Below are positions 45,701-56,200 of a stretch of DNA of 64,000 nucleotides, one piece after another (positions within the stretch are counted from its first letter, which is position 1; each line of letters begins with the position of its first letter). The translations under genes were made by a program, and so were the position numbers. Source of the stretch: Orychophragmus violaceus (taxonomy: Eukaryota; Streptophyta; Magnoliopsida; Brassicales; Brassicaceae); the NCBI GenBank assembly GCA_030180135.1, contig CM058240.1, positions 67,885,581 through 67,949,580 of the forward strand, in the 5' to 3' direction. Below the pieces are notes generated by a model. The model worked only from the letters and a program-made list of their open reading frames with translations, made no database searches and was not told the origin of the DNA.

Positions 45701-45930
45701 CATATGATATTTCATTAAGATCAAAAGAGCAAAACTTGTCTTTTATCAGAATGAAAAGCATCCAAATTCTCACAAGAAAATGAAAGACATTTCTGCATAA
45801 AGCAGGTACATAGTAGCAATTAATTAATTCAAAACCAAGCTTGAAAGGCTCCTACAAGTGGAGAATCTCTACGGCTCATGTAGCAACCATTGCTCCATAC
45901 CAGACTCGCAGTTCCACTTGTCCTTTCTTC
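42788..45930 (-). pseudogene. Copia-4 3' non-coding region and pol remnants
   Basis: About 3.1 kb holds what should be some 4 kb of 3' region plus pol. Recognisable on the minus strand: the conserved 3' palindrome region (43179-43195), reverse transcriptase and RNase H scraps across 43600-45100, and an integrase fragment at 45315-45569 with GLTHTDVCGLMSI. No long frame and no intact catalytic domain. Confidence 0.75.
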
Positions 45931-45936
45931 AACGTT

Positions 45937-46854
45937 CTACTGTTGCTTAGGCCCTGCATATTTCCAAAATATCAGTACCACAACTAGTATCCAATACATA
46001 CGTAGAACTTGAAATAATAACACAATACCTGAAGAAGAAGAAGTACCATACATCTTCTCCATTTCTTGTGAATCTTCCAAGAATTTAATGCAATTTCTCT
46101 TCCAATGCCCAAACTCTTTACAGTGGCAGCATCTATCAACATCAGATGGGCCTAACTTGGGCTTAAAAGTTGACACAAGCTTATCCCGATTCCAAATCTG
46201 AACGGCCTTGCCTTCACCCTTGTCTATACAAGATTTTTCAAATCTTTTACCCTTTTTGATGTTTTGCTCTGCTGTCTTGAGCATGCCATGCAGCTCAGTC
46301 AACTTCTTCGTCAAGCCTTTCTTGATATAATTCTTAATGAACTTATCATAACTTGACGGTAGTGACTGCAGAATGATGTCAGTAGCCAACTCTAAGCTGA
46401 CAGGACAATCCAGTTTCCCCAGGTTATCAATGTAACCCATCAGTTTAGTGACATGAGGACTCACTGGAGCATCTTCTGGTAGCTTGCACCCAGTAAGAGA
46501 CTTCACCATCTGGAATCTCTCAACTCGTGCCAGATCCTGAAACTTCAGTTTCAGGCTGGTGATCATCTCTATTGGCGACTCCATGTTCTCGTATTGACTC
46601 TTTAAGTCCGATTCCATGGTAGCCAACATCAGACCACGCACATCTACCACATCAATATAATGCTTATTCCAAGCATTATATACTGCATTCGAGCGATTGG
46701 CCCCAAGCCTTTCTTGGAGAGCTTTCTCAAGGACATAGTCCTTACTCTCATGCTTGAGTATTAATCTCAAATTTCGATACCAATTTAGGAAATTTGATCC
46801 ATTTAACTTGGCCTTCTCAAGGACGGATCACAATGAGAAGGTAGTTTTAGACAT
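45937..46854 (-). pseudogene. gag: Copia-4 Gag, nearly intact
   Basis: The frame begins at the ATG at 46854 (MSKTTFSL), preceded by TTTTCAGCCT as in its relatives. A TGA at 46828-46830 interrupts it after eight codons. It then runs open through YRNLRLILKHESKDYVLEKAL, the gag domain and the CCHC knuckle CCHCKEFGHWKRNC, and ends near 45937 with a frame-shifted tail. Length and order match the Copia-2 Gag. As there, gag is far better preserved than pol. Confidence 0.85.
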
Positions 46855-48507
46855 AGGCTGAAAATTTTAATCAAAGAAAATTCTAGTTATGATTTCAGGA
46901 AATGAGGAATCTTATCCAATAAGAAAACTCGAATTATATTCAAATAATGTTTCCTCAATGAATATAATGATCCAAGATCCATACATCACTAAGATCTGAG
47001 TGGACGAGTTTAGTAATCTAGGTAAGCAAACCATTGCTAATTGTACTCAGTACAACTCTTGGTCGTAGATGAGACAAGCCATGTCTCATCCACTCTGACG
47101 TCTCTGGGCCCAGAACTTCTGATAGCCCAGTCAAGTAAACCAATCTCTTCTGTCTTGTGATCATTGACAGTCGCATTGCAAGTCTATCAATGATCACCTG
47201 CATTACTCATGTCACTGTGGATACCAAGGACTCCAAGACTATCCAACAATGAAACGAGTCTTGACAGTAGACAAGATTGGGCAAGACATTAAGGTCACTT
47301 GATATTTTGTTGAGGAAATAGAACTCTAAAAGTTTAGTAACTCAATCTCTTAGGTCATGCAATAGTTGATGTCAAGCACTGCAAGACCATCAACACTACT
47401 ACCTGCCTTTCTCATGTAATTGTGGACACCAAGCTCTTGGCAAGACTATCACAACAAAGAAATGAGTCTTGACAGTTGACCTTATTGAAACTAAGCTTTG
47501 ATCTAACACACATCCAATGTGTATTAGACAGGTTTAGAACATTTTACTTCTAATTTTAATTAAGTTTTAATCGTTCTAATTTCAGTGGGTTAGGTCATTC
47601 AGTTCGGTTTCTTAATCATTTGGTTCAAAACCAAACGATTACGGTTCGCATCGTCACCATATGTGTCGACTGACACACTTGGTCGACTTTTGATATGCAA
47701 CCTTCAGATCATTCGAGATAACCGGTCAAATCCAATTTAACCAGTCCATCTAATTGAACCGATTCAACCAGTTTTAACTAATCGCGATAACCGGTCCAAT
47801 CCAATTGAACCGACTTATCCAATCAAACTGATCTTAACCAATTAAATCGGTTTATTCTAATTGAGATAACCAGTTCAATTCAATTGAACCAATTCATCCA
47901 ATTTAAACCGATCTTATCTTCCTTAACCAAGCATGATAACCAGTTCAATCCAATTGAACTGATTCAACCAATCGTAAGGCTTGTGTCGACCGACATTAAA
48001 CCTGTGTCGATCGACATAGTAGAGTATTAGGGATTTTGAATTAAACCGACATAACCATGCGAGATAACCAGTTCAATCCAATTGAACCGATCTATCCATA
48101 CGCATAGTCTGTGTCGACCGATGCACCCAGTGTGTCGATCGACACAGTGCGATTTTAAATCTTTCGCATTTTCGCGGTGCATCGACCGACACACCCAGTG
48201 CGTCGACCGATGCTATGCGAAAATCCTAATATCTTTTACGAGTTTTCGCGATGTGTCGACCGACACAAGATTAGTGTCGATCGACACCATGCGACAAACC
48301 CTAAATTTTATTATGCGTTTCGCGGAGTGTCGACCGACACAAGCTTAGTGTCGATCGACACAGTGCGATAACAACAGTTCGTCGTTTTCAACAGAGATTC
48401 AATCCGAGATTAATTTCTTGAAAACACGATTTAACAGGCAATTAACTAATCAAATTCATCAGTATTCGATTTAAATGCCTTAGATTCAATTGACTAAACC
48501 CTACCAT
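46855..48507 (-). other. Copia-4 5' leader with two repeat arrays, candidate intron 46858-48578
   Basis: No gene. A repeat with core GATAACCAGTTCAATCCAAT starts near 47718, 47785, 47865, 47936 and 48063. A palindrome array follows at 47980-48365. A strong donor TTCAAG|GTAAGA (first intron base 48578, in the LTR) and the acceptor TTTTCAG (46858) fit a 1721-bp intron. The part nearest gag is homologous to the leaders of Copia-1 and Copia-2. Confidence 0.6.
47980..48365. repeat. Array of paired TGTCGACCGACAC / TGTCGATCGACAC palindromes
   Basis: Pairs of near-perfect palindromes separated by 8-10 bases begin near 47984, 48111, 48178, 48253 and 48327, the later ones about 67-75 bp apart. Between pairs lie G/C-rich CGCATTTTCGCGG-type spacers. 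The same pair occurs once in each LTR. Confidence 0.85.
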
Positions 48508-48520
48508 GCTCTGATACCAC

Positions 48521-49102
48521 TGTAGGATCTCCTAGGATCTAGGGTTCGTTATATTGAATTTACCAACCTCGTTCTTACCTTGAACTGGCAGCGGAATGAA
48601 TTGGTGAACGAGATCAGTGAGCAATGCAGACGCCTGCCTCTACCAGATACACACGCACACAAGCTGGAAAACGGGATGCTAGTGCCGAATCTATAGGATC
48701 TGAGAGTTTCTGGTGTTTCTACTTATTCTGTCATGAAAAAGTCGACGGGCCAGACTCACTTGAGACATAAAATCGAAAAGCCCTTTCGAAACCCGAACTG
48801 TGTCGACCGACACACATTCTGTGTCGATCGACACAACACCATTTTCTCGATATTAATGTGTATCCAATACACATTAACATGATCATTACCATAATGATCG
48901 CTCCCATATTATAGCTTCCAGTTTGCTTAGGTGTGTGACCCTATAGGATCATATAATACTGGCAGTAAGTCTACAACTTACAGATTACAAGAGGCTTCTA
49001 GCAAAACATTGCAACCGCCCAGTATTATACGAATGTCTGATCTCGACACACAACTATCATCAGGAGTGAGTACAAGTGTGATTTCAGGACACTATCCCAA
49101 CA
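48521..49102 (-). repeat. Copia-4 5' LTR
   Basis: 582-bp copy of the left LTR, lacking about 60 bp found there and carrying a small extra segment near 48850. Followed by AGGCC (49103-49107). Confidence 0.92.
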
Positions 49103-49680
49103 AGGCCATCTCCAACCATAGCACCAAATTTGGTGTTGTGAATAGTGTCAAATTTGATGTTTTTGTGAATAATATGTTTTTTCATCTCTAACCACAACAC
49201 CAAATCTTTCAAAAAAAAAAGTTTCTATTATTATATTATTAAATTTAAGATTCTCTTTATTTTTAATAGTTTTGATAAATACTAATTATTTATATAATAG
49301 ATTGAACCTGAATTTTTTTTTGACAAAAAATAAATAATTGTATTATAGTCACTACAATTAATATTAATTTGTAAATATGAAAACAAATTCATAATTAACT
49401 ATAAAACACACATCAAAAGAATATTATACGCAAAATTAATAAATAAGAAATAAATGACATTATTAACATATGTAACATTGATTTATATGGACATATATGT
49501 TATATATGAATGCATAGATAGTTTATGTAAATGTATATATGATTTAATTAACTAATAAATAATAATTTAATTATACTAAAAAATAAAAATAACATTTTAA
49601 TGTTTAGTGTAGTGAATAGTTTTGTAACACTATTCACAAATACCAAAAAAAAAATATTTAATATTAGATTTGGTGCATTA
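49103..49680. mobile_element. MITE-like A/T-rich element, left part
   Basis: A/T-rich sequence starting GGCCATCTCCAACCATAGCA and GCACCAAATTTGGTG. A similar inverted segment (CCAAATTTAGTG...TTGGTGCACGGTTGTA) lies at about 50735-50764. The two suggest imperfect terminal inverted repeats of one non-autonomous element later split by the Harbinger remnant and the Pack-MULE. No gene. The family is not recognised. Confidence 0.35.
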
Positions 49681-50709
49681 GAGCATCTTCAACCTTATTT
49701 CAAATTGGGTGCCAAATTTCATTTTGAAATAAAATTTGCTTCAACCCTATCTCATTTTCAATTGCAAAATGGTATAATGCTATTTTTGGTTCCAAATATA
49801 GAATCATCTAATTTTCAATTGCATTTTGCAATTGAACTTTTTTATTTATAAAACAGTCCTTCAAATTTTAAATATTTTTACTTTAAGACATAAATAATTA
49901 TTTTGATGATGATTTTTTATTGATAATTATAAATACTAAAACACTCTAATCTCTAAAATAAAAATGTAAATAACAGTTTATTCAAATAGAAAACATAATA
50001 AAAACATATGAAACTTAAACTATATAAAATACTGAAAATAAAAACAATTAGACATTTAGACATTTAGAAAATAAAATACTGAAATTTAATACAGTAACGA
50101 TTAGACATTTAGTGAATTAAAACTCTGATAAATCGCTTCCGGGTCCACCTAAACCACCAAATATTGCTCAAATGAAGTGAATTGATGCGGATTTTGTTGG
50201 TAGTGTAGTTGTTTGGCCCTTTTTCCAATTGAAGTTAGAAGAGAAGTTCCACTTCCATAAGTCAATATAGCAGATGACGATAATACTTTGTTCCAAAACT
50301 TTCTTGTTCGATTTAGACAAATTAAAGATAAAGACGCTCATTTTTCACATCGCAACGCATTAGTTGATCACTTATGGAAAAAATATTTAAATGAGGATGA
50401 TTAAATTAAAATCTACTTTGTCTTATTATTTCTATATAATATTATGTGTTTTTCTCTATATTATAATAGTTAAATTTAAATAATATAATAGTTTATGAAA
50501 GTATTTGTAAAAATAAATGAATGGATCAATTTGTAAGTTTTGAAAAATGTGTATAATTTAAAATTAATAATAAAATAGAAAAAGAAGAATATATTTAAAA
50601 TATTCAATTTCAAATAAAATATAGAATAGTACATTGGAGAGAATTCCAATTGCATTTTACATTTTTTCCATTTTGGAATGAAATATGCAATTGAACATTG
50701 GAGATGCTC
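49681..50709 (+). mobile_element. PIF/Harbinger-like deletion derivative
   Basis: Ends are GAGCATCTTCAAC (left) and the complement of GAGCATCTCCAAT (right), flanked on both sides by TTA (49678-49680 and 50710-50712), the 3-bp target duplication typical of Harbinger elements. Inside, 50309-50404 encodes RFRQIKDKDAHFSHRN followed by LVDHLWKKYLNEDD and a stop. I read this as resembling the C-terminus of plant Harbinger-type transposases. The rest of the transposase is gone. Confidence 0.65.
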
Positions 50710-50764
50710 TTATTTTATTATAGAGGAATTGAGACCAAATTTAGTGTTTTGGTGCACGGTTGTA

Positions 50765-51937
50765 GGGAAAACGGCCAATTCGTACCCGCACAATTCGTAC
50801 TGGTACCGATAAGTTCCTGCTTAATTTTGGTGTGCTAAATAATACCCACACACCATATTATTTGAATATTAATACACAAACAAATTTTTATTGGACAAAA
50901 CATGCTTTGACCCTAGATCCGTTAGTCAACCCGTTAAACTTTTAACAGTAGCCAAATTGGACGACATGTCACAGTCCAGTTGGAACGTAAATAAAAAACC
51001 TCGTCGTTTCATATTGGGTCAGTTTAAAAAAAAAGATACAACGTCGTTTATATTTGTTTGAGTTAATAAAAAAACAAGTAAAAAGTATCGTCTTCTTCAA
51101 GCCGATAATCCTCCTATCTCCTCCAACCGTTGTACCAAGATCTCCGTCGTCGGCGTCGGCAACGTCGGAATGGCCATCGCTCAAACCATCCTCACTCAGG
51201 ATCTCTCCGCCGCTTTCCTCCTCGGCACCAAAATCACAGCTTCCGTCGACTACGATGTCATCGCCGGATCAGATCTCTCCATCGTCACCGCCAGATCCCG
51301 ACAGAACCCAGGCGAGTCAAGATTCAATCTGCTTCAGAGAAACGTCGCGCTCTTCTGCCACATCTTCCCTTTACTCGTAAAGCTCCAACCAAATTAGGGG
51401 TTTCAGATTTGTGTTGTCTTAAAATTTATAATTTCCCTATAAAGTTGTAAACTTGTAATAGATCCAATGGAAACAGTTTTTTTGCTTAGATGATCAATTA
51501 ATGGATTTTGCTGGTTGTTGTTGTAAGCATTCATCGTGAGAAGTCAAGGAGACTGAAAAATTTGATTCTCTTCGATTGACTCTTCGATGAAGATAAAAAG
51601 ATGACACCTTTTCTTCTTATTTTTTTTAATTAACTCAGACAATAAGAAACGACGTCGTTTCTTTATTTTTTTATTTAACTAAACCAATGTGAAATGACTT
51701 CGTTTCTTTTTTACGTTCCAACTGGACGGTGACGTGTCGTCCGATTTGGCATCTGTTAAAAGTTTAACGGGTTGACTAACCGATTTACGGTCAAAGCATG
51801 TTTTGTCCAATAAAAATTTGTTTGTGCATTAATATTCAAATAATTTGGTGTGCGGGTATTATTTAGCACACCAAAATTAAACAGGAACTTATCGGTACCA
51901 GTATGAATTGTGCGGGTATGAATTGGCCGTTTTCCCC
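50765..51937. mobile_element. Pack-MULE carrying a lactate dehydrogenase fragment
   Basis: Long terminal inverted repeats of roughly 230 bp: 50765-51000 starts GGGAAAACGGCCAATTCGTA, and the complement of 51700-51937 starts GGGGAAAACGGCCAATTCAT. They are flanked by a perfect 9-bp target duplication ACGGTTGTA (50756-50764 and 51938-51946). There is no transposase. The interior holds a host-gene fragment (51134-51397). Long TIRs, a 9-bp duplication and captured coding DNA together define a Pack-MULE. Confidence 0.92.
51134..51397 (+). pseudogene. LDH: L-lactate dehydrogenase gene fragment captured by the Pack-MULE
   Basis: The plus-strand frame reads TKISVVGVGNVGMAIAQTIL, the NAD-binding Rossmann start with GxGxxG, then KITASVDYDVIAGSDLSIVT and RQNPGESRFNLLQRNVALF, all characteristic of plant L-lactate dehydrogenase. 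Between LTQDL and the AAFL stretch about 25 residues of the usual sequence are missing, including the Asp that binds the adenine ribose. The catalytic Arg/His region lies beyond the captured part. The frame ends at TAG 51395-51397. The fragment is from the N-terminal third of the enzyme and cannot be active. No start codon belongs to it naturally. Confidence 0.88.
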
Positions 51938-51946
51938 ACGGTTGTA

Positions 51947-52122
51947 ACTGATGTAAGATCCAATTCCGAGGTGTGGTCGTGTGGAAAAGAGAAAGTGATC
52001 CAATTCCGAGGTGTGGAAGAATATTCGTTGATCTCCTTCTGTTCTAAGCAAAAGGACTATAATGCCCTCACTTTCCCTCGTATAAAAATTTGCAGTGCTA
52101 TTTTCTAATGAAAATATAGTCA
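51947..52122 (+). promoter_or_regulatory. RNS2-like gene promoter remnant
   Basis: TATA box TATAAAA at 52081-52087, 36 bp before the ATG, so the 5' UTR would be very short. A direct repeat GATCCAATTCCGAGGTGTGG occurs twice (about 51958 and 51998), 40 bp apart. The Pack-MULE ends 176 bp before the TATA-ATG module starts coding, so upstream host promoter sequence has been displaced. Confidence 0.6.
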
Positions 52123-53097
52123 ATGGCTTCGCTTTCGTCTCGTAGATCTCTCCTCCTTCTCCTCGAAGTCCTCTTCGTTACGTTTATCTCCGCTTCTGCT
52201 TATCTACCAGAGACCGGAGGAGTTGCTGGAGACGTCGTGGTCGAAGTCAATCGTTCTCAGAGGGAGTTCGATTATTTCGCTCTCTCTCTTCAATGGCCTG
52301 GAACTTACTGCCCTGGAACTCGCCATTGCTGCTCCAAAAACGCTTGCTGTAGAGAGTAAGTTTTGTTTCTTCTTTGATTTGAATCCTTCCTTGTTTAGGT
52401 TATGGATCATCATCTTTATGGATTTTTTTGTTGGGGAGCTAAGATCTGATAAATTCGATTAGATTGGAAAAAAAAATAGAAATCTCGAGCTTCCACAGAT
52501 GATGGTGTTTTATTGAGTTGGAGTAAGGTGGTTCATAATCCAATCAAAACAAACCTCTGCTTAATTAATCGCTCTTTGAGAAAATTTGGCATTTTAGTTT
52601 GCTTTAGATTAATCTTATGTGTTTTTGTTTTTGTTTTTTTTTTTCCAGCTCGAACGCTCCTACTCAATTCACCATCCGTAAGTTACTCTCTTGAACTTTA
52701 GTTTCAGTTTTAGAAATCAATTTTTGTGTGAGTTTGAAAATTTCATTTTTCGGCTTACTGGCTTCCATTTGTTGAATTTCTGGTGAGTTGATGCTTTGAC
52801 TGTAAGACAATTTTTTTGATACAAGTAACTTCCTGTTTTTTGTGAAAATAGTTATGTATCTAGTAGTTGGAAAATATCTGGAAGATATTGCATACCCTAG
52901 ATTTGTAGTTAGTGAATGGTCTGATGAGTAATTTATATGCGTGTATATAAATTTATTTGTGTAGTTGTGTGTTCATCATCACTCTCTGGCATTAAAAAAA
53001 TTTGGTTGTATTTGTGAGCTTACAACAAGAACAGTTCTATTCTAGAAGATTTTCGTTTTGATTTGCTGGAAAAATTGCTCTTTTCTGTCACCTGACC

Positions 53098-53279
53098 TAT
53101 TGAATTCAAGCTGAAAGATTTCTCATTAATTGGAAAAGACTTTACAATCGGGTTTATATACAATAGTTGAGTAAGCTAAAGGAGACTTAACCAACTATAT
53201 GAACCAACTATATAAACCAACTATATGAACCAACTATATAAATCAACTATATGAACCAACTATATGAATAAGTCTAATA
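53098..53279 (-). repeat. Copia-5 3' LTR with CCAACTATATGAA minisatellite
   Basis: Contains seven or so 13-bp units alternating CCAACTATATGAA and CCAACTATATAAA. The other LTR has two fewer units. Confidence 0.9.
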
Positions 53280-53287
53280 CACCCCTC

Positions 53288-56200
53288 TCAAGTCTCTGAA
53301 ATCAAAACCGGTGTTGGTGCTGAATCACGAATAAAGAATGAGGAGGATGACACAACGGGAGCTTCAGCTGGATGAAAGAGACTTGAAATGGACATACGAG
53401 TAAGAAGAGAATGGAAGGGACCAGGATGAAGTGCCTTCGTCAAGATATCGGCATGTTGATTAGCACTTGACACAGAGAACAGTCGCAGAAAACCATTCTT
53501 CACCTGATCTCGGACGGTATGACAGTCAATCTCAATGTGTTTCGTACGCTCATGAAACACAGGGTTTGTAGCAATGTGAATGGCCGACTTGTTGTCACAA
53601 AATAGCTTGGCAGAAGTTGTAGTCGGAATAGACAAGTCACGTAAGAGTTGAGAAAGCCAGAGCAGTTCACAAGTAGCAAGAGCCATACTTCTATATTCAG
53701 ATTCTGTGCTGCTACGGCTAATAGTCTGTTGCTTCTTAGATTTCCAAGAGATCAAAGATTTGCCGAAGTAGACACAGAAGCCACTAATGGATTTGCGAGA
53801 GTCTGGACACGTAGCCCAATCCGCATCAGAGAAAGCATTCAAGCATAGTTCAGAGTCGACAGAGAAGAAGAGACCTTGACCCGGATTATTCTTCAAATAA
53901 CGAAGTATACGATGAGTAGCCTGTAAATGTTCATCAGTTGGGGAAGAGAGGAACTGACTGACATAGTTGACAGTGAAGGTGATATCCGGTCGTGTGATGG
54001 TAAGATAAAGTAAGCGTCCAATCAATTCTCGGTAAGGAGTAGCATTGGCAAGTGGAATGCCTGAGTCTCGACGGAGATGAACTGTTGGATCCATTGGTAC
54101 AGTGACTGGTTTGCAAGCTAACATTCCAGTAGAGGCAAGGATGTCAAGAGCATATTTGCGTTGGCAAAGAGAAATACCAGTGCTATTTCGTGCAATCTCC
54201 AAGCCAAGAAAGAACTTAGGAGCTCCCATATCTTTGATTTGGAAAGCAGTATGTAGAGCATCCTTTAAAAACTGCAGCTCATTCTCATCATTAGAAGCAA
54301 TCATTATGTCATCCACATAGACCAAGAGAGCCACAAAAGTTGTAGCAGTGTGTTTGACAAATAGAGTAGTATCACTTGGAGATTGAACATAACCAGCCTT
54401 GAGAACCACAGAAGAGAAACAATGATACCATTGCCGTGAGGCCTGTTTCAACCCATAAAGGGACTTGCGAAGACGACAAACAGGATTAGGAGGCAAAATG
54501 GTAGAAGATGCAGGTGTATAACCTTGAGGAAGACTCATGTATATTTTCTCATCTAAATCCCCATGAAGAAAGGCATTAGTAACATCCATCTGCGTCAGAG
54601 TCCATCCCATACGAGCAGCCAATCCTAAAACAAGCTTAACACTAGCAAGTTTAGCAACTGGTGAAAAGGTGTCAATATAATCAATGCCTTCTTGCTGAGT
54701 ATAGCCCTTGGCAACCAAACGAGCTTTATAACGATCTATAGATCCATCTGGATTATACTTGATAGTATAAACCCACTTACAGCCTATGACATGCTTGTCA
54801 GGTGGTAAACTCTCAACAGTCCATGTGCCTTTAGATTCAAGAGCAGATAACTCCACATCCATAGCTTTAGGGAAATGAGGATGTGCCATGGCTTGTTTAA
54901 AAGTATGTGGTTCTGTCTCAGAAGTGCAAGAGAATACAAAAGACTGATAGGATGGAGAGAGTTTAGAGTAAGAAAGGACAAATGAAAGAGGGTAAAGAAC
55001 AGAGGAAGAAGCACCTGAGGTTGTGTTTTGTGCAAGATTGCAGTGGTACTCAGATAAGTAGCATGGAGCCTTCACCTGTCGCCTAGGCCGATCATTGTTG
55101 ACAAGTGGTAATGCTGGAACAGGAGTAACAGTCTCTGGTGAAACATAAACATGAGGGGCAGGAGATGCAGATGAACCAGTATCCAGAACCACATCAGGAA
55201 TTAATGAAGGCAAATGATCAATGCAAACAGGAGTAGATAATGGCAAGATAGATGAGGAAAACAAATCAGTGTCATGCACAGAAGAAGAACCAGATTTGTA
55301 AGGAAAAGTTGTTTCATGAAAAATGATATTCCTAGAAATAGAAATTATGTTGGTTTCTAAATCAAGAACCTTATAACCTTTGTAACCAAGAGGATATCCT
55401 AGAAATACACAAGGTTTAGCACGTGGAGAGAATTTATGCCGATCCTTCAGCAAAGTAGAAACATAGCATAAACACCCAAAGGCTCGTAAGAAAGAATAAT
55501 CAGGAACATGCTTGTATAGTTTTTCATGAGGAGACAGCTTTCCTAATACAAGAGATGGTGTTCTATTAATAAGGAACACAACAGTCTTTACACAATCAGG
55601 CCAGTGGACTAATGGGACATTTGATTGAAACAACAAGGCCCTAGCAACATTAAGCAAGTGTTGATGTTTGCGTTCAACTATGGAGTTCTGTTGTGGTGTA
55701 TATGCACAAGAGAAATGATGAATGATTCCATGTCTCTGAATTATCTGTTTAAAAGCAAGTTCTGGTGCATTGTCACTACGGATGATCTTAATGACAGATT
55801 GATATTGAGTTTTAACAAGCTCCAGAAAAGTAGGAAAGATAGAAATCACATCATTTTTATTTCTCAACATGTATAACCAAGTGAACCGTGTACAATCATC
55901 AACTATAGTAAAGAAATATCGATAACCTTCTATAGACTCAATAGAGAACGGTCCCCAAACATCCATATGGACTAAATCAAAGGGAGACGCAGACAGATTA
56001 TTATGAGACACAAAAGGAAGTTTTCTTTGCTTAGCTAAAGGACAGACATCACAGAATGAATGAGTAGACTTAGACATAGGAATAGAACTAGAAAGGTACT
56101 TTAACTTGTTGGTAGATGGGTGACCAAGGCGCCTATGCCAAAGTTCTCCATTTGCTAACAAGGATCCACAATAGTTGGTAGAGGAATGAGTGACATCAGT

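Larger units (their letters stand above)
42167..49102 (-). mobile_element. Ty1/copia retrotransposon Copia-4, minus strand, old
   Basis: LTRs at 42167-42787 (3' LTR) and 48521-49102 (5' LTR). Target duplication AGGCC at 42162-42166 and 49103-49107. Primer site complement GCTCTGATACCA at 48508-48519; polypurine complement ATCTCCCACTTG just inside the left LTR. Gag is related to Copia-2. The LTRs differ by two sizeable indels (621 against 582 bp) and substitutions, so this is the oldest of the complete copia insertions here. The pol part is shortened and wrecked. Confidence 0.93.
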
